In this document: positions 43,570-51,952 of the stretch, one piece after another | Layout of the letters: every line of letters begins with the position of its first letter | How positions within the stretch are numbered: position 1 is the stretch's first letter | Source: Sporosarcina sp. FSL K6-1522 | GTDB taxonomy: Bacteria; Bacillota; Bacilli; Bacillales_A; Planococcaceae | Reading direction: 5' to 3' | NCBI RefSeq assembly: GCF_038622445.1 | Contig: NZ_CP152019.1 | Coordinates: forward strand, 2,082,501 to 2,146,500 | Length of the DNA: 64,000 nt | Notes under the pieces: generated by a model | Databases searched by the model: none | What the model was told of the DNA's origin: nothing | Seen by the model: the letters and a program-made list of their open reading frames with translations, nothing else | Position numbers and translations under genes: made by a program

Positions 43570-44433
43570 TTAAATCTCTTTTTTATAAAATGTACCGAAT
43601 TTGCTCCACATTTCTTCCATCTTATTAAGGCGATTTTCGACTTCCTTTTCACGTTCTTTCCCTAAATAAACAATTAAAGCATTGATTAGGCTTAAAGGAG
43701 CGGTGAAAGAATCTATGAACGAAGGCATATCGCTTGAGGCGGTTAAGGTGATGTCTGAATGATGTAGTAGGGGAGACAGTAAGTTATCCGTAATTGCGAT
43801 TGTGCTTGCTCCCATGTCCTTGGCAAAAGCGATTGTGTTAATGGTGCTGCTTGAATAACGGGCAAAACTTATTCCAATAACGACATCATCCTGATTTAAA
43901 GAGTAGAGTTGTTCGGAAATACTTTCAAAGGACCCTAAGATTTCAGAGTTCTCAAGAATAATGTTTAAATAATATTGCAGAAAGACACCTAGTGATGCAG
44001 CACTTCTATTCGCAGAGATATAGACCTTATTCGCATTTAAAAGAATTGTTGCTACCCTATGAAAAGACTCAATATCCAGATTCTCCATAGTTGACTTAAT
44101 ATTATCAATGTCATCATTGAAAATGTCATAAATGGCTTGTTCTTTATCATCGTAGACATGAGAAGACATTTTCAATCGATCAGTCGCCGTCAATTGCTCT
44201 TGGATCGAGTTTTGCATATACTGTTGCATTTCTGGGTAGCCAGAATAGCCCAAAGTAGTTGCGAACCTAACGACTGTTGCTTCACTTACGTCAGCTTTTT
44301 TGGCAAGCGTTGCTACTTTGAAAAAGGGAACAATATTGGAATTCTTTAAAATGTAGTTTGCGATTTTTTTATGTGATTTGCTCAGTTGGGTAATGTTTTC
44401 CGCAACATGTTGAAAAACATTTTTTTGACTCAT
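43570..44433 (-). CDS. RpiR/MurR-family transcriptional regulator (287 aa)
   Basis: ATG follows AAAGGATTG. The N-terminal HTH_6 domain (residues 1-75: KSHKKIANYILKNSN, FKVATLAKKADVSEATVVRF, TLGYSGYPEMQ) and the C-terminal SIS domain (ANKVYISANRSAASLG, DDVVIGISFARYSSSTINTI, ASTIAITDN) are clear. SIS domains of this family bind phosphosugars or related metabolites, but several members control amino-acid uptake. It is the last gene of a minus-strand set with the importer and nitrilase, and likely controls it through TGAAATA/TATTTCA elements at 47661-47825. Confidence 0.92.
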   Translation of the reverse strand: MSQKNVFQHVAENITQLSKSHKKIANYILKNSNIVPFFKVATLAKKADVSEATVVRFATTLGYSGYPEMQQYMQNSIQEQLTATDRLKMSSHVYDDKEQAIYDIFNDDIDNIKSTMENLDIESFHRVATILLNANKVYISANRSAASLGVFLQYYLNIILENSEILGSFESISEQLYSLNQDDVVIGISFARYSSSTINTIAFAKDMGASTIAITDNLLSPLLHHSDITLTASSDMPSFIDSFTAPLSLINALIVYLGKEREKEVENRLNKMEEMWSKFGTFYKKEI

Positions 44434-44485
44434 CCAAATTCAATCCTTTAAATAGTATTTGGTTACAATTCTGGCATAACTAAAT

Positions 44486-45283
44486 TTAGTAATTAATAGC
44501 CGGTGTACTTTTGGGTATCAAATTACGATCTAAATCGTCGAGGTAGGGAACATCAAACCTTGTTTTCCTAATAAGTGACAAATCCATATCATAAAGAAGA
44601 ATATGTTCCTCATCCCTAGGCGACTCAACTAGTACCTTTCCATTCGGGGCTACAAGCTTACTTTTACCGCAACTACCTTCATGTACTGTATTTACGCCAA
44701 GCACATACACAGTATTATCTAATGCACGCGCAGGCAATTGAATATCCCATCTAGACTCGGCTGGAATACTCCATACTGAAGGACAGATAATTAACTGTGT
44801 GCCTTGTAAGGCTAGGATACGACTGGGTTCTGGAAATTCAATGTCTGCACAAATAAGAACACCAATATTACCGACCGAAGTAGGAATGACGTTATAATTT
44901 CTTTCACCAGGCGTAAAGACATTTTTTTCACGCCCCCATAGGAAAGACTTTCTGTAGGAGGTAAGTAATTCTCCATTATTCTCTATAACTGCACTAGCAA
45001 TGTAAATGTTTTCGCCTTCTTCTTCGACAAATGGCACGACAAGCACAACGTTCAATTCTTTGGCGATTTTTTGGAATAGAGATATTGTCTTTCCAAGGGG
45101 TTTTTCACCAAAAACATCAAATTCCTCACGTGATAAATAATACCCGCTAATCCAAAGTTCTGGTAGTACAATTAATTTTGCACCTTTGCTTGCTGCTTCT
45201 GTAATCATTGAGATTGCTTTTGTTGTATTTTCTTCACCAAGGTTAGGTTTTGACTGCATTTGTATAGCTGCGATTTTAACCAT
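44486..45283 (-). CDS. Carbon-nitrogen (nitrilase-family) hydrolase (265 aa)
   Basis: ATG at 45283 (MVKIAAIQMQSKPNLGEENT) follows AAGGAAGTG. The catalytic triad is visible: Glu in LIVLPELWISGYY, Lys in LTSYRKSFLWGREKN, Cys in GVLICADIEFPEPSR. This is the CN_hydrolase superfamily; closest in style to omega-amidase/aliphatic amidase and beta-ureidopropionase-like members. The substrate is likely an amide or carbamoyl derivative of whatever the adjoining importer brings in. About 50 bases separate it from the RpiR gene and 28 from the ATPase gene. Confidence 0.88.
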   Translation of the reverse strand: MVKIAAIQMQSKPNLGEENTTKAISMITEAASKGAKLIVLPELWISGYYLSREEFDVFGEKPLGKTISLFQKIAKELNVVLVVPFVEEEGENIYIASAVIENNGELLTSYRKSFLWGREKNVFTPGERNYNVIPTSVGNIGVLICADIEFPEPSRILALQGTQLIICPSVWSIPAESRWDIQLPARALDNTVYVLGVNTVHEGSCGKSKLVAPNGKVLVESPRDEEHILLYDMDLSLIRKTRFDVPYLDDLDRNLIPKSTPAINY

Positions 45284-45311
45284 TCCAAACACTTCCTTTT
45301 TTCTATAATGA

Positions 45312-46034
45312 TTATAACACTTTTCTTAAAAATGATTTTGTTCGCTCGTTTTCGGGATTGGTAAATATTTTTTCTGGATGACCTTCTTCCATGATAATTC
45401 CTTGATCGAAAAAGATGACTCGATCACAAACATCACGGGCAAAAGCCATTTCATGTGTAACAACGACCATAGTCATTCCGCTTTTTGCTAAATCTTTCAT
45501 GACTGATAATACTTCTTCTACTAATTCGGGATCAAGGGCTGAGGTAGGTTCATCGAACAACATGATTTTTGGATTCATAGCTAAACTTCGCGCGATGGCT
45601 ACACGTTGCTTCTGCCCACCAGACAGTTTATCGGGATATACATCTGCTTTGTCTGCAAGTCCAACTTTATCAAGGAGTTCCATCGCATTTTGACGTGCAT
45701 TTGCTTTTTTTACTTTACTCACAATCATCGGAGCTAATGTAATGTTTTCAATGACCGTCATGTGAGGGAATAAGTTGAATTGTTGGAAAACCATTCCTAC
45801 CTCGCTGCGGACTTTGTTAATGTCGGTGCTTTTGTCAGTTAAGGACACACCTTCAATAACGATTTCGCCGGAGGTAACTTCCTCTAGCAAATTTAAACAA
45901 CGAAGAAATGTACTTTTTCCAGAGCCTGAGGGGCCGATAATGGAAATCACTTCTTGTGCTTTTATATTGCAAGCAATACCTTTAAGAACTTCCAAGTCCC
46001 CATAATGTTTGTGTAAGTCATTTACTTGGATCAT
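45312..46034 (-). CDS. Polar amino-acid ABC importer ATPase (240 aa)
   Basis: Walker [20 protein letters not shown] (residues 33-51), Q-loop [13 protein letters not shown], signature [15 protein letters not shown], Walker [15 protein letters not shown], switch His [12 protein letters not shown]. This is the GlnQ/PAAT class of 240 residues. Its ATG overlaps the end of the permease gene by 4 bases. Confidence 0.95.
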   Translation of the reverse strand: MIQVNDLHKHYGDLEVLKGIACNIKAQEVISIIGPSGSGKSTFLRCLNLLEEVTSGEIVIEGVSLTDKSTDINKVRSEVGMVFQQFNLFPHMTVIENITLAPMIVSKVKKANARQNAMELLDKVGLADKADVYPDKLSGGQKQRVAIARSLAMNPKIMLFDEPTSALDPELVEEVLSVMKDLAKSGMTMVVVTHEMAFARDVCDRVIFFDQGIIMEEGHPEKIFTNPENERTKSFLRKVL

Positions 46035-46699
46035 TTAACTTGCATCCTCCTTTCAATAAAACGCAAACCGAAAGAAATCGATAACGTCAAAATTAAATAT
46101 AGAATGGCAACTGCCGTGTACACCTCGACTGCACGGAAGTTAGACGAAACAACTATAGTTCCTTGGCGGGTCAGTTCTCCTACACCAATAACGGTCAGTA
46201 AAGAGGTATCTTTAAGACTGATAATAAACTGATTTCCCAGTGGTGGTATCATTCTTCTGAAAGCTTGGGGCCATGTAATACGATATAAAGTTTGCAATTT
46301 TGTGAGACCAAGTGATCTACCAGCTTCTATTTGACCTTTGTCTATTGCTTGTACGGATCCACGTACGATTTCGGCAATGTAAGCACCTGCATTTATAGCA
46401 ATAGTAGTAACTCCGGCTACAAGTGGATCGATTTTAATACCAAATATCATTGGCAGTGCAAAGTAAATATAGAGAGCTTGTACCATGATAGGGGTACCAC
46501 GTATCATTTCTACATAAACAGTAGAAAGGCCAAAAAGAAACTTGTTTTTAGAGAGTCTCCCTAATCCGATAACGATTCCGATGAGAAACCCAATTAGAAT
46601 ACCAATAAATGCAATTAATATAGTATATTTTATTCCTTGGAGCAAGAAAGGGAGTGCATCAATCGCATATCCCCAATCCAATTTAAATCCATTATCCAT
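46031..46699 (-). CDS. Polar amino-acid ABC importer permease (222 aa)
   Basis: ATG with a GGGGATAG-type site. Hydrophobic protein with the HEQRO-type permease motifs: [80 protein letters not shown] and [21 protein letters not shown] single permease acts as a homodimer with the following ATPase. The preceding gene encodes the binding protein. Confidence 0.95.
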   Translation of the reverse strand: MDNGFKLDWGYAIDALPFLLQGIKYTILIAFIGILIGFLIGIVIGLGRLSKNKFLFGLSTVYVEMIRGTPIMVQALYIYFALPMIFGIKIDPLVAGVTTIAINAGAYIAEIVRGSVQAIDKGQIEAGRSLGLTKLQTLYRITWPQAFRRMIPPLGNQFIISLKDTSLLTVIGVGELTRQGTIVVSSNFRAVEVYTAVAILYLILTLSISFGLRFIERRMQVK

Positions 46700-46759
46700 A
46701 AACTATCCCCACTTTCATCTAAATTCCCACTTTTAAAAGACTATAATGACTAGTAAATA

Positions 46760-46795
46760 GTGAGGGAGCACTCCTATATTGGGTGCTCTCTTTTC
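46760..46795 (-). other. Intercistronic stem-loop between binding-protein and permease genes
   Basis: GAGAGCACC with GGAGTGCTCCCTC (minus strand) and no T-run. Typical of a structure that stabilises or partly terminates the message so that binding protein is made in excess of permease. Confidence 0.6.
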
Positions 46796-46800
46796 CTTGC

Positions 46801-47592
46801 TCATTTTTGTGGGGGGGCTTCCCCAAACCATCTTTCGTATAACTCGTCATATGTCCCATTGTCTATCAACGTTTTTAAAGCTGCATCAACATCATTTTTT
46901 AATGTACTTCCTTTAGGAAATGCAATACCAAAAGATTGTCCTTCCAATAATTCACCTATTGTCTTTACTTTACCTTCGCCACTTGTCTTAATGTAATACT
47001 GTATGTTAGGTAAATCGAAAACTACAGCATCTGCGGAGCCTTTTTCAAGTTCCATATATGCTTGGTCGATGTTTGGAAAGGGGACTAACTTTTTAAGACC
47101 ATCAATTTTAGATGCATAGTCATAACTGGATGTCCCCTGTTTTGTAGCTACAATTTTACCTTTTAAATCATCAACGTTTTTTATATTTTCTTCATCTGCT
47201 CTAACAAGAATTGCTGTTCCAGCATCATAGTAAGGTGAGCTAAAATCAATTACAGCTTCCCGTTCTGGTTTTATTGTTATTCCTGCAATTGCTAAATCTA
47301 AATTTTTTGTTTGAAGTGCAGGGATAATACCTGTGAAATCCATTGGTTTGAGTTCGTATTCAAATCCTGCTTCTTCTGAAACCGCTTTCAATAAATCAAT
47401 GTCAAATCCAACATGTTCACCTGATTGCTGGTCTAAAAATTCAAAAGGTACATAACTTGTATCTGTACCAACTGTTAGAATTTCTTTTTGCTCATCTGCT
47501 TTTGTTGCATTTCCAGAACTGCATCCAGCAGCAACCAAACTACTAAATAAGACGGCATAGAGTGTCCATCTTCTTAAAATTCCCCTTTGCAT
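46801..47592 (-). CDS. Amino-acid ABC importer solute-binding lipoprotein (263 aa)
   Basis: ATG follows AAGGAGG. Signal peptide (RRWTLYAVLFSSLVAAG) with lipobox VAAGC, Cys 24. SBP_bac_3 domain: LTVGTDTSYVPFEFLDQQSG, VGFDIDLLKAVSEEAGFEYE, MDFTGIIPALQTKNLDLAIA, GITIKPEREAVIDFSSPYYD, VATKQGTSSYDYAS, and a final YDELYERWFGEAPP. This cluster of polar amino-acid binding proteins has broad specificity; a zwitterionic alpha- or beta-amino acid is expected. Confidence 0.95.
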   Translation of the reverse strand: MQRGILRRWTLYAVLFSSLVAAGCSSGNATKADEQKEILTVGTDTSYVPFEFLDQQSGEHVGFDIDLLKAVSEEAGFEYELKPMDFTGIIPALQTKNLDLAIAGITIKPEREAVIDFSSPYYDAGTAILVRADEENIKNVDDLKGKIVATKQGTSSYDYASKIDGLKKLVPFPNIDQAYMELEKGSADAVVFDLPNIQYYIKTSGEGKVKTIGELLEGQSFGIAFPKGSTLKNDVDAALKTLIDNGTYDELYERWFGEAPPQK

Positions 47593-47660
47593 TTCAATTC
47601 CTCCTTAAAAGTATTACTTTCATACTCATAATATTTGAATACAAAGAATTATGCAACAAG

Positions 47661-47825
47661 TATTTCATTACGGATAATAAAAAAATATTTTTATTTCATA
47701 TAGATGCTTGTTTTTGCGAGGTGAAAGATAATGAATAATTTAAAAGATTCTTGTAATAGGTTTGCAAAAGGTTTTACGTTATGTATAATTGAAATAAATA
47801 TTTCATTTTTATTGTAAATGAAATA
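47661..47825. promoter_or_regulatory. Candidate RpiR operators in the divergent promoter region
   Basis: TATTTCAT occurs at 47661-47668 and 47692-47699, a perfect palindrome TGAAATAAATATTTCA at 47790-47805, and a half-site TGAAATA at 47819-47825. The palindrome abuts a TATAAT (47784-47789), with TTGCAA 16 bases upstream, the probable promoter of the aminotransferase gene. The pattern suits a regulator of both divergent units. Confidence 0.55.
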
Positions 47826-47850
47826 AAAAAATCATTAAGAGGTGGAAGAG

Positions 47851-49233
47851 ATGACGCAAAGTAAAGTTCTTTCTGGAATTGAAGAGTATATTAAAAAAAC
47901 ACCTATATCACTTGAGTTTTCAAAGACTTCTAGGAATATAATGCCTGGTGGAGTGACTGCCAATATCAAATTCTTTGAACCGTATCCGGTAATTATGAAA
48001 AAGGGAGCCGGAGCTTATTTAACGGATGTTGATGGGAACGAATATATTGATTACTTATTATCCTATGGTGCTTTGATGACGGGTCATGGACACCCAAAAG
48101 TAATGGAGGGTATCCAACGTCAATTAACTGAAGAAGGGACACTTCTATTTGGAACTCCTCACAATTTGGAAGTGAAGATGGGACAGAAAATCCAAGAATT
48201 ATATCCAAGTATGGAGAGAGTGCGCTATACCAATTCAGGTACCGAAGCCACATTACTTTCAATTAGGATGGCATATGCATATACAGAAAAATATAAAATA
48301 GCAAAATTTGAAGGTCATTATCATGGCGGCTATGACCAAGTGTTGCTCAGTGTTAATCCACCCCTTGATGAGGCTGGACCAGCCAACAATCCAAATGCAA
48401 TCATAGAATCAAAAGGTGTCGATCCTTATCATTTAGAGCATACAATTGTTCTTCCTTTTAATGACTTAGAAGCAACAACTGAAATTCTAACTAGGCATAA
48501 AGAGGAGATTGCAGCAGTAATTCTCGAGCCTATCCAAGGAGGGTTTATTCCCGCTGAAAAAAGCTTTATGGAAGGTTTACGTAAGGTTACTGAGAAGTTA
48601 GGGATACTACTGATATTTGATGAAGTTAAAACTGGTTTTCGTTTAGGATTGGGAGGAGCACAGGAGGTTTATGGGATAAAACCTGATCTAACAGCATTAG
48701 GGAAAGTTGTTGGAGGTGGTTTTCCGGTAGGGATTATCGGCGGAAAAAAAGAAATAATGGATATAAGTGCACCTACTGCAGCATCAGACGTTTTTGATAA
48801 CAGTCAAAGTAAAGGATCAGGAGCTAAGGATGTATTATTCCACAGCGGGACTTACAATGGACACCCAACAATCCTTGCAGCAGGCTTAGCGACGATTGAA
48901 GTGCTTGAAAAGGAAATTGAACAAGTATTCAATGCTACTGAACAATTGAAGTCAGGGATTTGTGACTTGTTTGCGGCAAAAGGAATTAATGCACAGACTA
49001 TAGGGATGGGGTCCATATTTAATATAGTTATCACGGAAAAAGACCATGTTCGAAGTTATCGTGACTTACAAGAATCTAATTTTGGTCTTAGAAAAGAAAT
49101 TGATTACCACTTATTATCGCAGGGGATCTACACCAAACCTCTCAATCGATTTAGCTTATCTACTGTACATGGAGAAAAAGAAGTCGAACGGACACTCGAA
49201 GCATTTAGACACACATTAAACATCCTGTTTTAA
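47851..49233 (+). CDS. Class III aminotransferase, glutamate-1-semialdehyde aminomutase-like (460 aa)
   Basis: ATG at 47851 (MTQSKVLSGIEEYI) follows GAGGTGG. PLP enzyme with GGVTANIKFFEPYPVIMKKG, DVDGNEYIDYLLSYGALMTG, RYTNSGTEATLLSIRMAY, KFEGHYHGGYD, AVILEPIQGG, LIFDEVKTGFR, and Schiff-base Lys in LTALGKVVGGGFPVGII. These phrases are shared by HemL and by beta-amino-acid transaminases of the same subclass. The N-terminus and the context (importer, amidase, 3-oxoacid CoA-transferase) argue against haem synthesis. It is more probably a catabolic transaminase acting on a beta-amino acid. This last point is inference. Confidence 0.88.
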   Translation: MTQSKVLSGIEEYIKKTPISLEFSKTSRNIMPGGVTANIKFFEPYPVIMKKGAGAYLTDVDGNEYIDYLLSYGALMTGHGHPKVMEGIQRQLTEEGTLLFGTPHNLEVKMGQKIQELYPSMERVRYTNSGTEATLLSIRMAYAYTEKYKIAKFEGHYHGGYDQVLLSVNPPLDEAGPANNPNAIIESKGVDPYHLEHTIVLPFNDLEATTEILTRHKEEIAAVILEPIQGGFIPAEKSFMEGLRKVTEKLGILLIFDEVKTGFRLGLGGAQEVYGIKPDLTALGKVVGGGFPVGIIGGKKEIMDISAPTAASDVFDNSQSKGSGAKDVLFHSGTYNGHPTILAAGLATIEVLEKEIEQVFNATEQLKSGICDLFAAKGINAQTIGMGSIFNIVITEKDHVRSYRDLQESNFGLRKEIDYHLLSQGIYTKPLNRFSLSTVHGEKEVERTLEAFRHTLNILF

Positions 49234-49375
49234 GAGGAAGTAATGACGACACTTCCGTATTTGACATATACATTACGCCCATCTAGAAAAAGTAAGTCTA
49301 CGTGGGCCTTTCTATTGTTCAGATTTATTATGAATCAAAAGTTTATACTTTAACTATTTTTACAGGGGGTATAAG

Positions 49376-50062
49376 ATGAAACCGATTTATTCATCTGCAA
49401 AAGAGGCAGTTAGGGACATTCAAGATGGCGCGACTCTGATGGTTGGAGGGTTTGGGCTTGTTGGAATTCCGGAGCAACTTATCTTGGCACTGGTTGAAAA
49501 AGGTGTGAAGGATCTAACGGTCATTTCAAATAACTGTGGAGTCGATGAGTGGGGACTTGGTCTTCTATTGAAAAACAAACAAATTAAAAAAATGATTGGC
49601 TCATATGTAGGCGAAAATAAAGAGTTTGAGCGTCAAGTGCTCACTGGTGAAATTGAGGTCGAACTAACGCCACAGGGGACGCTCGCCGAAAAGATTCGTG
49701 CAGGCGGGGCGGGGATTCCAGCATTTTTCACCCCAGCAGGCGTTGGCACGCCAATAGCGAAAGGGAAAGAAACGCGCGAGTTTGACGGCAAAGAATATGT
49801 GCTGGAAGAAGCGCTTCATGCGGATTTTGCATTGATCCGTGCGGCGAGGGCAGATAAATTCGGGAACCTTATTTACAATAAAACAGCTCAAAACTTCAAT
49901 CCAATGATGGCGGCAGCTGGAAAGTTCACGATTGCAGAGGTCGAGGAAATTGTGGAAACAGGCGATTTAGAACCGGCAATCGTTCACACGCCGAGCATCT
50001 ACGTGCAAGGAATTCTACAGGCAGCGCAAGAAAAACGAATTGAGCGCCTGACGACTCGATAA
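49376..50062 (+). CDS. scoA: 3-oxoacid CoA-transferase subunit A (228 aa)
   Basis: ATG follows AGGGGGTA. Family segments: [107 protein letters not shown]. Transfers CoA from succinyl-CoA or acetyl-CoA to a 3-oxoacid together with the next protein. In the island it would activate the product of the transaminase. The gap 49234-49375 before it is short and contains its promoter region. Confidence 0.94.
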   Translation: MKPIYSSAKEAVRDIQDGATLMVGGFGLVGIPEQLILALVEKGVKDLTVISNNCGVDEWGLGLLLKNKQIKKMIGSYVGENKEFERQVLTGEIEVELTPQGTLAEKIRAGGAGIPAFFTPAGVGTPIAKGKETREFDGKEYVLEEALHADFALIRAARADKFGNLIYNKTAQNFNPMMAAAGKFTIAEVEEIVETGDLEPAIVHTPSIYVQGILQAAQEKRIERLTTR

Positions 50063-50085
50063 GTAAGGAAAGGGGATGTGTGAAT

Positions 50086-50745
50086 ATGGGGCAAGTGAAT
50101 GTACGGGAGCGAATTGCAAGACGAGCAGAAAAAGAGATTGAAGACGGAAACTATGTCAATCTCGGGATCGGAATGCCAACGCTCGTCGCTAACTATATTT
50201 CGGACGATAAAACAGTCGTCTTACAGTCTGAAAATGGACTTCTTGGCATCGGACCTTATCCGACGGTGGAAGAGGTCGATCCGGATTTAATTAATGCGGG
50301 GAAAGAAACGGTCACATCAATTCCAGGTTCTGCCTACTTTACGAGTGCAGAGTCATTCGCGATGATTCGAGGGGGGCATGTTGACGTTGCGATACTTGGA
50401 GCGATGGAAGTGTCCGAAAAAGGGGACCTTGCTAACTGGATGATTCCCGGTAAGATGATCAAAGGGATGGGCGGTGCAATGGACCTCGTTCATGGTGCGA
50501 AGAAAATCATTGTCATCATGGATCACGTTGCCAAAGACGGTTCTTCAAAAATTAAAAAAGAATGCTCACTTCCGCTTACAGGTAAAGGTGTCGTCCATAA
50601 AATCATTACGGAACGTGCATTAATTGATGTAACACCTGATGGATTGGAGTTAAAGGAAGTATTTGAGGGATTTACAATTCAAGATATTATAGATTCGACG
50701 GAAGTGGAACTTATAATAAAAGAAGTTAGAGAAAATGTTTCTTAA
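50086..50745 (+). CDS. scoB: 3-oxoacid CoA-transferase subunit B (219 aa)
   Basis: Chosen start ATG 50086 ([20 protein letters not shown]), 9 bases after AGGGGA; a GTG at 50080 is too close. Contains [16 protein letters not shown] and the catalytic Glu in [15 protein letters not shown], then [41 protein letters not shown] and [15 protein letters not shown]. These confirm the ScoB/AtoA type. The pair is followed by the remnant of rlmN. Confidence 0.94.
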   Translation: MGQVNVRERIARRAEKEIEDGNYVNLGIGMPTLVANYISDDKTVVLQSENGLLGIGPYPTVEEVDPDLINAGKETVTSIPGSAYFTSAESFAMIRGGHVDVAILGAMEVSEKGDLANWMIPGKMIKGMGGAMDLVHGAKKIIVIMDHVAKDGSSKIKKECSLPLTGKGVVHKIITERALIDVTPDGLELKEVFEGFTIQDIIDSTEVELIIKEVRENVS

Positions 50746-50779
50746 GTGCCGATGTGTTTACAAATGATTTACGGCTGGA

Positions 50780-50845
50780 TTATAGTCAAAATTGAAGAAA
50801 TAGGCATTGACGCAGTAAGCAAATTAAGAAAGAGAAGGCTAAGTA
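50780..50845 (+). pseudogene. Decayed copy of the rlmN 3' end (right junction of a putative island)
   Basis: It encodes a remnant of the RlmN C-terminus: VKIEE, GIDA, then a shifted but base-for-base similar stretch. Bases 50810-50836 are identical to 43373-43399 of rlmN, and the flanking bases (ATTGACGC before, GCTAAGTAAT after) are near-identical once a 19-base deletion between two ACGC words is allowed. There is no start or ribosome site, so it is not expressed. It is best read as the displaced original gene tail, left after insertion of the block 43400-50800. Confidence 0.7.
50810..50836 (+). repeat. Direct repeat of the rlmN tail (right copy)
   Basis: 27 bases identical to 43373-43399, at the same orientation, 7437 bases apart. 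Confidence 0.75.
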
Positions 50846-50882
50846 ATTCAATTCAATTACATTACATGGATTAAAGAATAAC

Positions 50883-50918
50883 AAAGACGCAACCGGATAA
50901 TAAAGGATGCGTCTTTTT
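50883..50918 (+). terminator. Terminator after the rlmN remnant
   Basis: AAAGACGC with GCGTCTTTTT, 18-base loop. It may have been the original rlmN terminator, and now serves scoAB. Confidence 0.75.
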
Positions 50919-50980
50919 GTTGTCCAAATTTTAGTCGCCAGCTTATGAGTTTAGTTTTGCAATGGATGTGGACATAAATT

Positions 50981-51024
50981 GAAAAGCGCGTGTCATTCCT
51001 AGTCGAGGAGTTGCACGCGCTTTC
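50981..51024 (-). terminator. Terminator of the small membrane protein gene (minus strand)
   Basis: Minus strand GAAAGCGCGTG with CACGCGCTTTTC, followed by AATTT; between convergent units. Confidence 0.75.
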
Positions 51025-51027
51025 ACG

Positions 51028-51396
51028 TTATTTGCTTTTCCGTGTAAAGATGACAACGGCTTGAACCATAAGGCCAATACCCAATCCGAACGAAGTGATG
51101 ATAAAGAGGCTCAAAATCCCTGCTAAGTCGCCAAAACCACCTGTGTTCATCAAGAAGCTGCGGAACAACTCCGCAAACCCAAGAATGAGTGCTGCCATAA
51201 AAATACGAAAAGCGATTTTTAAGTTGTAAAATAATAATAAGGAAGATAAAATACCTGCAATTAGGCCAAATGCGCCGAATGCGATATAGTTTTTCCATAC
51301 AAGATCTTGGCCTAAAACCGTGCGTACACCGAGTATTAGAAGCACGAATGACGTGAGTCCGGTGAAAAAGCCAATTTTCCACAATTTATTATCCAT
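51028..51396 (-). CDS. Four-helix membrane protein (122 aa)
   Basis: ATG at 51396 (MDNKLWKIGFFTGLTSFVLL) follows GCAGGTG; an in-frame extension to 51426 lacks a site. Four hydrophobic segments: IGFFTGLTSFVLLILGVRTV, YIAFGAFGLIAGILSSLLLF, FRIFMAALILGFAELFRSFL and AGILSLFIITSFGLGIGLMV. Basic C-terminus FTRKSK. No conserved motif known to me. It stands between the island remnant and the coat cluster. Confidence 0.75.
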   Translation of the reverse strand: MDNKLWKIGFFTGLTSFVLLILGVRTVLGQDLVWKNYIAFGAFGLIAGILSSLLLFYNLKIAFRIFMAALILGFAELFRSFLMNTGGFGDLAGILSLFIITSFGLGIGLMVQAVVIFTRKSK

Positions 51397-51469
51397 AAAA
51401 CCGCACCTGCTTTCAGTATCTATCATACCGAATGAAGGGCGGTTTGCGCTACTGAATACATTAAAAATC

Positions 51470-51506
51470 GAAATCCCATTCTCCTAAGATGGGTAGTGGG
51501 ATTCGG
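51470..51506 (-). terminator. Terminator of the cotG-like/cotH/SET unit
   Basis: Minus strand CCGAATCCCAC with TGGGATTTCG around an inner stem, then ATTTTTAA. The same stem sequence recurs after the yflT-like gene (58705). Confidence 0.6.
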
Positions 51507-51535
51507 CAGAGTGTTCAAGGAATTTAGAACGATAG

Positions 51536-51952
51536 CTATTCGATTACATCAAACCACAATGGATTTTTATCTTCGACATCTTCATTGTAATTTATTGTAA
51601 TCTCTTCCCCTTCTTTAATATCATTGAATGCATAAAAATCGATAGATAGATTATCTAGATTATTAACGAATGTCGCATTTGGCATATAGGAGTGGTTAAA
51701 TAGTGATCCATAGCCTAAAGCGATTGCGGTATGCTCATAATTATTCCCCCAAGTGAAGCAGTAATCAAAAAGTATTGTCTTCTCGAGATACTTCCATTCA
51801 TCTTGACATGATACTAAAACAGGTGATGCTTCAATGAGTTCCCCTTTTTTAATATCACGTGTCGCATAGACCCCTCTCCCATACTTTCCCGTATCTTTTA
51901 TGCATATCGGTAACAGAGTAGTTTCTCCTCTTCGCGTATTTACATTAGTCAA
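51536..51952 (-). CDS. SET-domain protein, possible lysine methyltransferase, in a coat operon (138 aa)
   Basis: ATG at 51952 overlaps the end of cotH by 8 bases, so the two are translationally coupled. A minimal SET domain is visible: TGKYGRGVYATRDIKKGELI (SAM-binding G-x-G region, residues 21-40), a middle DYCFTWGNNYEHTAIALGYG, LFNHSYMPNATFVNN (the invariant Asn-His-Ser knot), and EGEEITINYNEDV (the Tyr-containing C-terminal motif). The post-SET cysteines are absent. SET proteins methylate protein lysines. Its coupling to a CotH kinase, next to a lysine-rich repeat protein, suggests that a coat protein is its target; that is inference. Ordinary B. subtilis cotH operons lack such a gene. Confidence 0.85.
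   Translation of the reverse strand: MTNVNTRRGETTLLPICIKDTGKYGRGVYATRDIKKGELIEASPVLVSCQDEWKYLEKTILFDYCFTWGNNYEHTAIALGYGSLFNHSYMPNATFVNNLDNLSIDFYAFNDIKEGEEITINYNEDVEDKNPLWFDVIE

Noticed and set aside
47851..49233. Call as hemL for tetrapyrrole synthesis
   Set aside because: The fold is shared, but the neighbours are an importer, amidase and CoA-transferase rather than hem genes.
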